Positions 8,380 to 17,330 of a stretch of DNA of 45,733 nt are shown here, piece by piece. The stretch lies in the NCBI GenBank assembly GCA_028278245.1, contig JANQEQ010000003.1:1-45733 (forward strand). The letters are read 5' to 3'. The notes under the pieces were generated by a model. The model made no database searches, was not told the DNA's origin, and saw only the letters and a list, made by a program, of their open reading frames with translations. The position numbers were made by a program, and so were the translations under genes. Each line of letters starts with the position of its first letter. Within the stretch, counting starts at the first letter, position 1. The stretch is from Phycisphaerales bacterium. Lineage in GTDB: Bacteria; Planctomycetota; Phycisphaerae; Phycisphaerales; SM1A02.

Positions 8380-10095
8380 CTACTCACACGGCCCCCACAT
8401 TCCAAGTATGGCGAATATATCGTCGATATTAACCGTGCAGTCTTCCGTGAGATCACCATTGCAATACGGCGGACATGGATCAGGGCAATCACCCCATAAG
8501 CCGAGCACTGCGAAGATATCATCGATGTTAACCTGATCATCGCCGTTGAGATCGTGGATACATTCACATTCATCCGGGATTCCATTCCCGTTGAGATCAG
8601 TGCTGGTACCGAAAGCGATATCACATTCGTCGGGAACGCCATTGAGCTGACAATCCTCACTGAGGCCTTCATCAATCGCGCAAACGTCACCGATGCCATC
8701 ATCATCGCAATCAGCCTGATCAGGGTTTGCATGATTGGGGCAGTTGTCGCAGATGTCGACGACCAAGTCGAAATCAAGGTCATCGAGCACAATGGAGAAC
8801 ATATATATCGATCCCGTGTATTCTCCGTGATCCTTATCGTTGATGGATCCGGCTGCAAGCGTTTCTCCACTGATGTCCAGCGCAAATGCAAATGCATCAC
8901 GAGCTGCGATATCGGATGGTTGAATCCTGGCAATGAGCGGCCATTCTGCATCGTTTCGTCTGTAGAGGTATGCTGCTCCCGCATTTACCTGAGGATCGTT
9001 GAGGTAGGGGGCTCCGATTACCAACACATCGTTGTACACAGTGACTTCTGAGCCAAAATAATCACCCATCTCCGGCTCAGGACTTAGAAAGCGCTTTTCC
9101 TGAATCCAGCTGCTACCGTTGAATTGGTAGGCGTATGCGGCAGCGCCGAAATACGTCCCGATGACAGCCGTATGCCCGGAGATATCGATGTCATCACCGA
9201 ATCTCCCGTAGGAACCCCCGCCGATCGGAAGTATTTTCTGCTCCGGGAGCCATACGGATCCGTCAAAGCGGAAGATGTACACCGCCCCGGCCGCTGTGGC
9301 GATCGTATCGTCCTGCTCAGCACCTATCATGGCGATGTTCCCCTGGAGAGCGACAGCAGAACCGAAGAAGTCGGCCCAAGTTGGTTCCCAGGCGAGCAGT
9401 TTCGTCTGCTGAATCCAATTCTCACCATCGTAGTGAAAGACATACGCCGAACCGGAGCCCGGCCCCAGTTCGTCACCGAACGGCTTGCCAATCAGTATGA
9501 AATCGTTGGATACCGCGACGGTATATCCGAAGTAATCGTCTACTGCTCCTCCTTCCTCAGGCAGGAGCTTCTGCTCCTCCACCCAGGTCGACCCATCGAA
9601 GCGGAAGACATACGCGGATCCGGAGTCGTCACCGAACGTACTGTCGGCCCAGTTACCAACGACAATGAGATCCCCGTCGACTGCTACGCTATAGCCGAAC
9701 AGATCCTCCGGCTCACCATCCTGCGGAATAAGCTTTTGTTCCTGGATCCACCCTGTGTCAACGTAACGATACACATAGGCCGCTCCCGCATCCGTACCGT
9801 TCGCCGGGTCGCCCGGAGCACCGACGACAAGGACATCGTCGGATGTTTGAATACTGTAACCAAAATAAGCCTCCGCGATGGCATCCAGGGCGAGGATCTT
9901 CTTTTTCTCGCTCAGTTGACAGAGCTCGTAATCTCCTGCAGCCTTTGCCTGGTCGGCCGCTACTACGATGAGGAGCGAGATCATCCCGAGGCACATCATC
10001 GTTACAGGTAATCTGTACCGTCCCGTGTGTCTCCATTTCGAAGTGCCCCCACGCTCGCATGTCATATCCAAGTACCTTACACATTGTCGTAGCAT
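8380..10095 (-). CDS. Secreted FG-GAP (integrin-alpha-type) repeat protein with thrombospondin-3-like and dockerin-like tail
   Basis: A 571-residue exported protein. A hydrophobic segment MMCLGMISLLIVVAADQAKA at about residues 32-51 is the signal core, after an unusually long basic n-region. About seven FG-GAP repeats of 50 residues follow, each of the type FGYSVAVDGDLIVVGN / SAYVFRFDGSTWVEEQKL. Next is an Asp/Cys calcium-loop stretch resembling thrombospondin type-3 repeats (DICDNCPNHANPDQADCDDD). Last are two dockerin-like units (VNIDDIFAVLGLWG, VNIDDIFAILGMWG) with CPDPCPPYC between them, ending GPCE. AGGAG at about 10106-10102 precedes ATG 10095 by nine bases; a GTG just before it (10098) is the alternative. 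Likely a surface-anchored adhesion or recognition protein. Confidence 0.85.
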   Translation of the reverse strand: MLRQCVRYLDMTCERGGTSKWRHTGRYRLPVTMMCLGMISLLIVVAADQAKAAGDYELCQLSEKKKILALDAIAEAYFGYSIQTSDDVLVVGAPGDPANGTDAGAAYVYRYVDTGWIQEQKLIPQDGEPEDLFGYSVAVDGDLIVVGNWADSTFGDDSGSAYVFRFDGSTWVEEQKLLPEEGGAVDDYFGYTVAVSNDFILIGKPFGDELGPGSGSAYVFHYDGENWIQQTKLLAWEPTWADFFGSAVALQGNIAMIGAEQDDTIATAAGAVYIFRFDGSVWLPEQKILPIGGGSYGRFGDDIDISGHTAVIGTYFGAAAYAYQFNGSSWIQEKRFLSPEPEMGDYFGSEVTVYNDVLVIGAPYLNDPQVNAGAAYLYRRNDAEWPLIARIQPSDIAARDAFAFALDISGETLAAGSINDKDHGEYTGSIYMFSIVLDDLDFDLVVDICDNCPNHANPDQADCDDDGIGDVCAIDEGLSEDCQLNGVPDECDIAFGTSTDLNGNGIPDECECIHDLNGDDQVNIDDIFAVLGLWGDCPDPCPPYCNGDLTEDCTVNIDDIFAILGMWGPCE

Positions 10096-10359
10096 CACTA
10101 CAGACTCCTATTCTCTACACCACGAATGATCCCGTCCCCTCAAGGATTGAAACCATCGACATCCACCTCATAGCTGTTTCAATATACTTTTATTGATCAT
10201 CGTCGCGCTCCATCACCTGATTTGCGCATTGCCTGATTGAACTTGTCGAAGCGACATCATCGGTTTTTTCATATGCCAAGGCTATGCTTCCTTCCCTATG
10301 ACATAAACTCCTTTTTATGACTGCGCTGCCTTTGTATGCTTTTCCATGGCAGTTCCCCT

Positions 10360-12795
10360 TTATGAACACGGCCCCCATAAACCGAGTATGGTGAAGATAT
10401 CATCGATATTCACTGTACTGTCATCATTGATGTCTTCCAGGCAATCATAACATGGTCCCCATGCACCGAGAATCTGGAAAATATCATCAATGTTAACCAC
10501 ACGGTCGCTGTTCACATCACCCAGACAGCCTGTCGTACGGTTGAAGAGAACTGAAACTTCACCGTAATCAAATGTTGCAGCCATGACACTACCGGATGCC
10601 AAATCAACATCTCCGTCAGTGTCAAAGTCGGCAGAGACAATGCCACGTGAGAAAAATCCAACGTGATACTTCGTTTCGTTATCAAATGCACCGTTGCCGT
10701 CGTTCAGAAGAACGGAAAGGCTATCCTCTCCAAACCAGTTTGCGGTGGCTAAATCGATTGCACCATCTGCGTTGATATCAACGGCGGTAATTTCTGCAGC
10801 GGCACTACCAGCCTCGTAAGTAACTTTTGGTGCAAACGTACCATCACCATTGTTAAGAAATATCTGAACGAAGGGGGAACTCGAGAAACCACCAGGATCG
10901 GTCACCACAACATCTACATGCTCATCATCATTCAGATGAGCACACAAGATATCGAATGGTGATTCGCCGGCATCGTACAGTTCCGGAGTCTGGAATGATG
11001 CATCACCATTGTTCCGCACCACGGCAAGATGGGGATAGGCAGCCAGTAAAACATCATTGTCATTATCATTGTCTATATCAGCAATGGTGACTCCGTACGG
11101 TTGCTCTCCGCCATCATACTGGGTGGGGGAACCAAAGCTCCCGTTACCATCATTCACATACACGTTGAGGGAATTGAATGTCGCGTTATAGTTACTCACG
11201 GCCATGTCCAGATCTTCATCACCATCCAGATCTCCCCAGGCAACTCCGCCAGGTTGTCCAGCTATTGAGTAATGTCCCATGAGTGTGAATACACCAGTGC
11301 CATCGTTGCTGAACACAGCAGCACCGGTATTACTGATACATACAGCGTCAAGATCCTGATCGCCGTCGATATCGCCCGTATCACCAGTCACAAACAGTTG
11401 GTGACCTCCGGTGGGATAGGAGAACACCTCAGCGAAGGTCCCATCTCCGTTTCCATGCCAGAAATGTATGAACTCCTGATTGAAGTCACTGGCGAGAAGA
11501 TCAGGCACATCGTCACCATCGAAATCTTTTGCACCAAGTGGGATGGGTGCTAATTGTGACCCAGCAGATAATCCGAGATGATCCGAGTATGTACCATCGC
11601 CATTGCTAAGAAGAAAGGTAACGTGTTTGCCCGCCTGGCCGTCATTCCCGACAGCCAGATCTGTCCAGCCGTCAGCATCCAGATCCCCGGAGGCGACGAA
11701 GATGGCACCAAATCCGGTGCGGTAGGAAGTCGAATTGCTAAACAAACCGTCTCCAATATTTAGCAATATGGTTACGGTGCCATCCTCAACTGATGGTGAA
11801 TACGGAACGGCAAGGTCCGTCATACCATCATTGTTAATATCAACGGCATGCACCGACCTGTTCGTCTGGCCGTTCATATAAGTGCCAGCGGAAGCAAAAG
11901 CACCTGAACCGTTGTTCAATAGCACCGTTATGCCATAGCTGGAACCGTAACCATGTGACACTGCCAGATCCAATCCATTCTCACCATCAAGGTCTGCTGC
12001 GGTTACATAAAGTGGATTGGGGCCGATCGGATACGAATTGTCAATAACCAGGTTGCCCGTTCCGTCGTTGAATAGGATCGCGGCGCCATCCGAACTGACC
12101 ACCACAACATCATCGTCGTTATCTCCATTGAAGTCTGCGACATCGAGCCACTTACATCCATGACCCACCGGAATGTTGGTTACGGATGGATAGTGGCCAG
12201 TACCATCGTTGAGGTATACACGGAGACTTCCGTTAATGTCGCTGATGACCACGATGTCCGGTCCGTTCATGCCATCCAGGTCTCCGAAGCGTACTGCTTT
12301 CGGTTCCGGGCCGGCACTATCGGGAGCTGTCCAGTGATCGTTGAATGTGGCGTCACCGGCGTTGTAGAGAACAGTGACATAATTTGCTTCAGAAGACCAG
12401 TTTTGTGTGCCAGCAGCGACGATATCCAGGTCGTTGTCGCCATCCACGTCGGCGATGTCAATGGATTCGGCATGAGTGTCGTAATACATGTTGTACTTGA
12501 TGGGATCACTGAATTTACCGTAGCCATTGTTCAACGAGATTGTGACACCGTAAGATCCGCCCCGGCCTACGGCGAAATCAAGATCACCATCGTCGTCGAA
12601 ATCTGCGGTCATCACCTCCAATGTTTCATTGCCGATATAGACCAGGGGGTTGCCGAATACTGGAGCCTGAAACGGAAGCGGCGCCGGATTTTGGGAAGGC
12701 ACGAACGAAGAACTCGATCTCATTCCTTGATCGCTTAGTGCAGGGCAAACGACCGTTAGTGAGGTCGATAACAATAAGAACCATGTACTTTTCAC
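10360..12795 (-). CDS. Large secreted VCBS/FG-GAP repeat protein with dockerin-like tail
   Basis: An 811-residue exported protein. I place the start at GTG 12795 because AGGAGG lies six bases upstream of it and the product then begins with a clean signal peptide (MKSTWFLLLSTSLTVVCPALS); a longer reading frame would put the ribosome binding site inside the gene. The body is about a dozen VCBS-type repeats with cores like DFDDDGDLDFAVGRG, DVDGDNDLDIVAAG and DFNGDNDDDVVVVS, expected to form one or two seven-bladed propellers with calcium sites. The C-terminus has two dockerin-like units, VNIDDIFQILGAWGPC and VNIDDIFTILGLWGPC, separated by CYDCLEDIND. It lies 264 bp upstream of the other minus-strand FG-GAP gene; the two are probably separate units. 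Confidence 0.87.
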   Translation of the reverse strand: MKSTWFLLLSTSLTVVCPALSDQGMRSSSSFVPSQNPAPLPFQAPVFGNPLVYIGNETLEVMTADFDDDGDLDFAVGRGGSYGVTISLNNGYGKFSDPIKYNMYYDTHAESIDIADVDGDNDLDIVAAGTQNWSSEANYVTVLYNAGDATFNDHWTAPDSAGPEPKAVRFGDLDGMNGPDIVVISDINGSLRVYLNDGTGHYPSVTNIPVGHGCKWLDVADFNGDNDDDVVVVSSDGAAILFNDGTGNLVIDNSYPIGPNPLYVTAADLDGENGLDLAVSHGYGSSYGITVLLNNGSGAFASAGTYMNGQTNRSVHAVDINNDGMTDLAVPYSPSVEDGTVTILLNIGDGLFSNSTSYRTGFGAIFVASGDLDADGWTDLAVGNDGQAGKHVTFLLSNGDGTYSDHLGLSAGSQLAPIPLGAKDFDGDDVPDLLASDFNQEFIHFWHGNGDGTFAEVFSYPTGGHQLFVTGDTGDIDGDQDLDAVCISNTGAAVFSNDGTGVFTLMGHYSIAGQPGGVAWGDLDGDEDLDMAVSNYNATFNSLNVYVNDGNGSFGSPTQYDGGEQPYGVTIADIDNDNDNDVLLAAYPHLAVVRNNGDASFQTPELYDAGESPFDILCAHLNDDEHVDVVVTDPGGFSSSPFVQIFLNNGDGTFAPKVTYEAGSAAAEITAVDINADGAIDLATANWFGEDSLSVLLNDGNGAFDNETKYHVGFFSRGIVSADFDTDGDVDLASGSVMAATFDYGEVSVLFNRTTGCLGDVNSDRVVNIDDIFQILGAWGPCYDCLEDINDDSTVNIDDIFTILGLWGPCS

Positions 12796-13168
12796 AACGT
12801 GCCTCCTTTGTACCACTTATGGGGTACGTTTCCTCCGGATGTGTACCCTCGGTCCCAGGTTAGTTGCGGTCCTTTGGTCTACCAGGTTAAAAATAGAATG
12901 TTGGAGCCGCGCGCCAAGGTTAATTTGTATATTCCACGTCCCGGGATCCGATGGAACGCTCGAAATAGTAGTCGCTGACTGCGGTACTCAGTAACAGGCA
13001 AATTATTGGATCTATGACATATTTAGAAAAAACTACTTCATACCTGTGACATGACTCGGTTCAAAGCGACTACAGATACAGAGTTGTGCTGCTTCGTCGC
13101 ATTCTTATTGCCCATGAGCGGAGCATCCATATACGCAAATTTCGGTCATGTGCTAAACTCATCACACT
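12796..13168. other. Divergent intergenic region between dockerin-protein gene and sigma factor
   Basis: These 373 bases hold no recognisable gene. They should carry the promoters of the minus-strand VCBS gene and of the plus-strand sigma gene. An extended -10-like TGCTAAACT lies at 13151-13159, nine bases before the sigma factor ATG, with no Shine-Dalgarno sequence. No strong hairpin is evident. Confidence 0.4.
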
Positions 13169-13798
13169 ATGGCCGATCTTGGACAGTTGACCGATGAGCA
13201 GGTTGCCGCTGCGGTCCGGGGGGCAGAGGACGCCCTACCTTGGGTCTTGGAGGCGATTGCACCACGAGTACGCGCCATGGTTACAGCCAGGTTGAATCCA
13301 ACATCAACAGACTTCCATGCCACGGATGAGTTGGTGCAGTTGTCGATGGTCGCACTGTCCAGCGGAATTCCGCGCCTGAAGAACAAGACGGTTGTTGGAT
13401 TGAGATCGTTTGCCTCGGGGATTGTTGTCCGGAAGGTAGCCGACTATCTCGGGAGACGCGGCGAAGGTGATCTGACCGGCCCTCGCCACGCTTCATTGGA
13501 CTCGACCAGTGCGTATGCTCGAGCCTGGCAATATCTTTCAGCCAGCGGTACTTTGCCCGGTCGAACGATCGAACAGAACGACCAGCTTGCTCTGGTGCTG
13601 ACAGAGATAAGCCGATTGCGTCAAGACGATAGGGAACTAATCGCCATGGCGTTCTTTGACCAGATTCCGACCAACGAAATTGCTGATCATCTGGGTTTGT
13701 CTCGACGAGCCGCATCGATGCGCCTTATGCGCGCTGTCCGCAGACTTCGTCACCGGCTACTCAATTCTGATCAGGCCAAGGAACACGAAGATGGTTAA
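13169..13798 (+). CDS. ECF-type RNA polymerase sigma factor (planctomycete ECF-SIG group)
   Basis: A 209-residue sigma-70 family protein. Region 2 is visible around residues 25-100 (IAPRVRAMVTARLNP, DELVQLSMVAL, RSFASGIVVRKVADYLGRR). Region 4 is around residues 145-200, with the helix-turn-helix IPTNEIADHLGLSRRAASMRLMRAVRRL. The length and the absence of region 3 fit extracytoplasmic-function sigma factors. Its stop overlaps the kinase start by 8 bases, so the two are translationally coupled; in planctomycetes such pairs are common and the kinase is thought to control the sigma factor. There is no ribosome binding site before the ATG, and a -10-like TAAACT at 13154-13159 suggests a leaderless transcript. 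The target promoters cannot be inferred. Confidence 0.88.
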   Translation: MADLGQLTDEQVAAAVRGAEDALPWVLEAIAPRVRAMVTARLNPTSTDFHATDELVQLSMVALSSGIPRLKNKTVVGLRSFASGIVVRKVADYLGRRGEGDLTGPRHASLDSTSAYARAWQYLSASGTLPGRTIEQNDQLALVLTEISRLRQDDRELIAMAFFDQIPTNEIADHLGLSRRAASMRLMRAVRRLRHRLLNSDQAKEHEDG

Positions 13799-16709
13799 AT
13801 CGCAGCCCAGTTCGCAAGAGGCATTCGAAAATCGTCTGGATCAGGCACTGGAAGCACTCTGGAGTGGCTCGGGCGAGTATTTTGATCAACTTATCGAAGA
13901 AGATTCAGGTGCTGGGCCACCCGTCGGTTCAATTTTGCGGGAGGTCGTGGAAGTTTCAGCCGCCAATGCCGTAGCCGATCGTGTAGGAACGATTATCGGT
14001 GGATTTCGGATTACGCGAGAACTCGGCAGAGGTGGAATGGGAGTCGTGTATGAAGCGGAAAGCAATAATCCACCTCGTCGGGTTGCCCTCAAGGTTCTGC
14101 GATCCGGTCGGTTTGCCGATGAGTTCCACCTAAGACTTTTCCGGAGAGAAATCCGTACACTGGCACGACTTCGACATTCAGGGATCGCTGCCATCTACGA
14201 AACAGGGACTACTGAGTTGGGGGAACCGTTCTTTGTCATGGAACTGGTGCAAGGCGTCACACTTCATGAATACGTCTACGGTCGGAAGGGAAAAACGCCG
14301 TCTTCTCGACTGCAGATGGAAGAACGGTTTGCTTTGTTTGAAAGTATTTGCGAAGCGATTAACTATGCTCATCAACGTGGTGTTATCCACCGGGATCTCA
14401 AACCATCTAATATTATCATCAATGAAGAGGCCACGCCGAAGATCCTTGATTTTGGCCTGGCTCGAATAACCGATGCTGACATGTCCATCGTCAGTACCGC
14501 AACTGAGACAGGCCGAATCATTGGAACACTTCCGTACATGAGTCCGGAGCTAATGCGGGGCTCACCCGATGCCATCGATCTCCGTAGCGATGTGTATTCC
14601 CTTGGCGTCATTCTGTATGAATTGATGACCTATCATCTGCCTTATGACCTGAAGGGACGCTCGTTACCTGATGCTGCTCGGGTCATCTGCGAGCAGATGC
14701 CGACCAGACCTGGGGCAGTAGCTCCCCCACTTCGTGGTGATGCTGAATGGATCCTGCTGAAGGCACTCGAAAAGGAACCGGAACGAAGATACCAGAGCGC
14801 TAAAGCTCTCTCCGATGATCTCAGCCGTTACCTGTCTGGACAACCGATTCTCGCTCGTCCTCCGAGTATCATTTACCAACTGCGAAAATTCATCGGACGC
14901 CACAAATTCTCGTCCAGTGTCATTCTGATACTGCTCGTGCTCCTGACAGCGGCTGGGATTGATGCTGTTGTACGGGCAAAAAGAATTGCAACGGAACGCG
15001 ATCGAGCGCTGCTCATGGAGCAACGCGCTGCACAAGAGGCAACCTCGGCGCGAATTGAAACGGCAAAAGCGGACCAGATCAGGGATTTCCTTGAAGAAAT
15101 GTTAACTTCGGTTGATCCGGGCAGCCTTGGACGTGATGTAACCGTGCGTGAAGTTCTTGATCGTGCGGCTGAACTTGTCGAAAACAATACCGAAGCAGGT
15201 TCAGAAGTGCTGGCCGCAATCAACGCTACCATCGGTCGAGCGTACTACAGCCTTGGTCTGTATAACGACGCTGAACCGCACTTACGTTTCGCGTTGGAGG
15301 CAAGACGCGAAATGTTAGGCTCAGATCACCCCGATGTGGCTGAATCCCTGCAGATGATGGGACACCTTGCTCAAACACAAGGTGATTATGCAAGAGCGAT
15401 CAGCCTGCAAAAAGAAGCGGTTGAAATCTTTAACGCAGCACATGGACGTGATCACCTCGCATCAATACAGGCATCAGCAAGCCTTGCGACTGCGTTGCAT
15501 GTAAGCGGTGATCTCGCCGCAGCTAAACCAATTTATGTCGAAGCACTCGCTACTTCCCGTGAATTACCTGATGAAGCGCAAGAGGTTATGGTTGGCTTGA
15601 TCAGTAACCTCGCACAACTTCATCTTGCGGAGGGTGACTACGCTGCCGCAGAACCTCTATACCGTGAGGCACTGGCTCTCGATCAGGAGATCCATGGTGA
15701 GGAGCACATCAAGACCGCAGTATCACTTAACAACTTGGCTCAGCTTCTGCTTGTGCAAGGAGAGTATGAGGCAGCCGAGCCGCTGCTTCGGCAATCTTTG
15801 AAGCTGCATAAGCAGCATTTGGGGGAGGAGCACGTAGATGTAGCAGTTGTACAGAACAACCTTGCGGAGGCATTACGCGACGGAGGGGATTATTCTCAGG
15901 CTGAGGTTTATTATCGTGATGCACTAGCCATCCTTCACACATCCTTTGGTAGTGAACATCCTTATATTGCCCTCATCCAGAATAACCTTGCCAAGGTTCT
16001 TAATTATCAGGATAAATATGTCGAAGCAGAACAGCTGTATAACGAATGTATTGCAATGAATCGTAAGTTCTACGGCGGTGAGAGCCTCCAGGTTGCCATT
16101 GCCCTGAACGATTATGCAAAATTGCTGATGCGGCAGGAGCGCTACACTGAAGCCGTCGATCTCTTTCGCCAATCATTGGCCATTTATCATGCGCAGGTCG
16201 GTGATACACATCCTGATGCAGCGGGTATCGCAAACAATCTTGCCGGCGCTTTGTGCGAATTGGGTGAATTAGAAGAAGCTGAGGTGCTCTGCCGCAAGGC
16301 TCTGAAAACACAGCTCGATCAGCTCGGTAATGAACATCCAAATGTAACATTCACACTCTCCAGTCTCGCAAAGGTTCTGCGGTATAGGCAAGAGTACGAA
16401 GCAGCAGAGCAGATATATCGCGAAGTACTAACTATCCGTCGCAAGACTTATATTGCTGATCATCCTGATATCGTCAAAGCAATCTCTGATTTGGCTGTCG
16501 TGCTCATGCTTCAGGTCAAGTACGACGAGGCGGAGTCAATGCTGTTGGAAGCATACACTAATATTGAGCAACGTCCTGACGCGTCGATTACAGTTCGTCG
16601 AAAACTTGTGAAGCATCTTGTTGAGCTATACGAGACCTGGAATAAACATGAATTGGCTACAGTGTGGCGTACCAAATTATCGGTATTGGATTCGTTAAAT
16701 GATGTATAA
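13791..16709 (+). CDS. Transmembrane Ser/Thr protein kinase with extracytoplasmic TPR array
   Basis: A 972-residue kinase; ATG 13791 is chosen because AAGGAA lies nine bases upstream and the family N-terminus begins here. The kinase domain spans about residues 72-345, with Gly loop GRGGMG (79-84), K101 in VALKVL, catalytic HRDLKPSN (D202), DFG (D220) and PYMSPE, so it should be active. A membrane segment follows at about 375-396 (SSVILILLVLLTAAGIDAV). A charged helical linker (about 400-430) comes next, and then roughly eleven 42-residue kinesin-light-chain-type TPRs (for example ALDQEIHGEEHIKTAVSLNN) to the C-terminus. The TPR part is probably the sensor or docking domain. It overlaps the sigma gene by 8 bases and is likely its regulator. 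Confidence 0.93.
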   Translation: MVKSQPSSQEAFENRLDQALEALWSGSGEYFDQLIEEDSGAGPPVGSILREVVEVSAANAVADRVGTIIGGFRITRELGRGGMGVVYEAESNNPPRRVALKVLRSGRFADEFHLRLFRREIRTLARLRHSGIAAIYETGTTELGEPFFVMELVQGVTLHEYVYGRKGKTPSSRLQMEERFALFESICEAINYAHQRGVIHRDLKPSNIIINEEATPKILDFGLARITDADMSIVSTATETGRIIGTLPYMSPELMRGSPDAIDLRSDVYSLGVILYELMTYHLPYDLKGRSLPDAARVICEQMPTRPGAVAPPLRGDAEWILLKALEKEPERRYQSAKALSDDLSRYLSGQPILARPPSIIYQLRKFIGRHKFSSSVILILLVLLTAAGIDAVVRAKRIATERDRALLMEQRAAQEATSARIETAKADQIRDFLEEMLTSVDPGSLGRDVTVREVLDRAAELVENNTEAGSEVLAAINATIGRAYYSLGLYNDAEPHLRFALEARREMLGSDHPDVAESLQMMGHLAQTQGDYARAISLQKEAVEIFNAAHGRDHLASIQASASLATALHVSGDLAAAKPIYVEALATSRELPDEAQEVMVGLISNLAQLHLAEGDYAAAEPLYREALALDQEIHGEEHIKTAVSLNNLAQLLLVQGEYEAAEPLLRQSLKLHKQHLGEEHVDVAVVQNNLAEALRDGGDYSQAEVYYRDALAILHTSFGSEHPYIALIQNNLAKVLNYQDKYVEAEQLYNECIAMNRKFYGGESLQVAIALNDYAKLLMRQERYTEAVDLFRQSLAIYHAQVGDTHPDAAGIANNLAGALCELGELEEAEVLCRKALKTQLDQLGNEHPNVTFTLSSLAKVLRYRQEYEAAEQIYREVLTIRRKTYIADHPDIVKAISDLAVVLMLQVKYDEAESMLLEAYTNIEQRPDASITVRRKLVKHLVELYETWNKHELATVWRTKLSVLDSLNDV

Positions 16710-17130
16710 CTATTGACTCTGTTGTTTAGAGTGACAGGGTCAAATGCACCTACACGAGTTGTAGGCGTCCGGTACCAATATTCATCTGTTGCATAATGCG
16801 GCTTTTTGATCGTAGGAACTCAATAATGCTCCAGGACGCCCCCGTCCTGGTTGAGACCACGTCATGAGGTTTCTGTCCGACACAATCCCCCTGGCCGACC
16901 TCTATGGCACGGCCAATTCCTCTACCAGCAGAACTCTTCCCAAGGGGGATTGTCGAGAACAAAATGGAAGGATGAAATGTATGATTTGAATCAGAATCCA
17001 GAGTTGAAAACGCTCAGCTGAGTAAGCGCATTGAACAAGCGGTCAGTTCATTAACTTCAAGTAATCACAAGTCTTTGAAATATGCCCAACTATGCAACAA
17101 CACGCGATCTGATGCGACCGCGTGCGAAAA
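16710..17130. other. Structured intergenic stretch, no convincing gene
   Basis: The 421 bases between the kinase gene and tRNA-Thr hold no gene I can support. They contain a perfect 8-bp hairpin (CCAGGACG 16831-16838 with CGTCCTGG 16843-16850, loop CCCC). They also contain a larger inverted repeat whose 11-base arms lie at 16882-16892 and 16943-16953, enclosing a smaller TGGCC/GGCCA pair (16892-16896, 16911-16915). A 70-codon open frame on the minus strand (16750-16962) covers the same bases but has no family match that I recognise. It may be a structured RNA or a relic of a mobile element. Confidence 0.4.
16882..16953. repeat. Nested inverted repeat
   Basis: ACAATCCCCCT at 16882-16892 is exactly complementary to AGGGGGATTGT at 16943-16953. 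Inside, TGGCC (16892-16896) can pair with GGCCA (16911-16915). Both strands are equally plausible as the functional one. Confidence 0.6.
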
Positions 17131-17202
17131 AGCCACCCGGGGGATTCGAACCCCCGACCTGAGCTTTACGAAAGCTCCGCTCTGCCGCTGAGCTAGGGTG
17201 GC
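17131..17202 (-). tRNA. tRNA-Thr (anticodon CGT)
   Basis: Read on the minus strand, a complete cloverleaf is visible. The acceptor stem is GCCACCC/GGGTGGC, the D arm GCTC...GAGC, the anticodon stem GAGCT/AGCTC with loop TTCGTAA (anticodon CGT, Thr codon ACG), and the T arm GGGGG-TTCGAAT-CCCCC. The discriminator base is T. CCA is not encoded, and a short T run follows. It lies alone between the kinase gene and the HEAT-repeat gene. Confidence 0.96.
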
Positions 17203-17330
17203 GATATGTCCACAACTGTATCGGGCGAATAAGATTCGGGCAATGATGATTATCCGTGGAATTACCCCGGAGCAAACCACTGCCGTTCAATATCACCCTC
17301 CTGTGATCGTCTCCTGCGATATGATTGGGA

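Noticed and set aside
9124-10011. Long open frame on the plus strand (295 codons)
   Set aside because: It is the exact antisense of the FG-GAP gene at 8380-10095, whose signal peptide, repeats and tail are clear; the antisense product shows no family features.
12160-12738. Open frame of 192 codons on the plus strand
   Set aside because: It is antisense to the VCBS repeats; its periodic look comes from the repeats on the other strand.
13656-13790. Earlier start for the kinase gene
   Set aside because: It would overlap the sigma factor gene by more than 140 bases; ATG 13791 has a ribosome binding site and a sensible N-terminus.
15250-16700. Regular periodicity in the kinase gene as a CRISPR or DNA repeat array
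   Set aside because: The period is 126 bases (42 residues) with diverged DNA, which is the TPR array of the protein. No direct-repeat/spacer array was seen anywhere in the window.
16750-16962. 70-codon minus-strand frame as a gene
   Set aside because: No ribosome binding site or family match is seen, and the bases are better explained by inverted repeats; it is kept only as part of the structured region.
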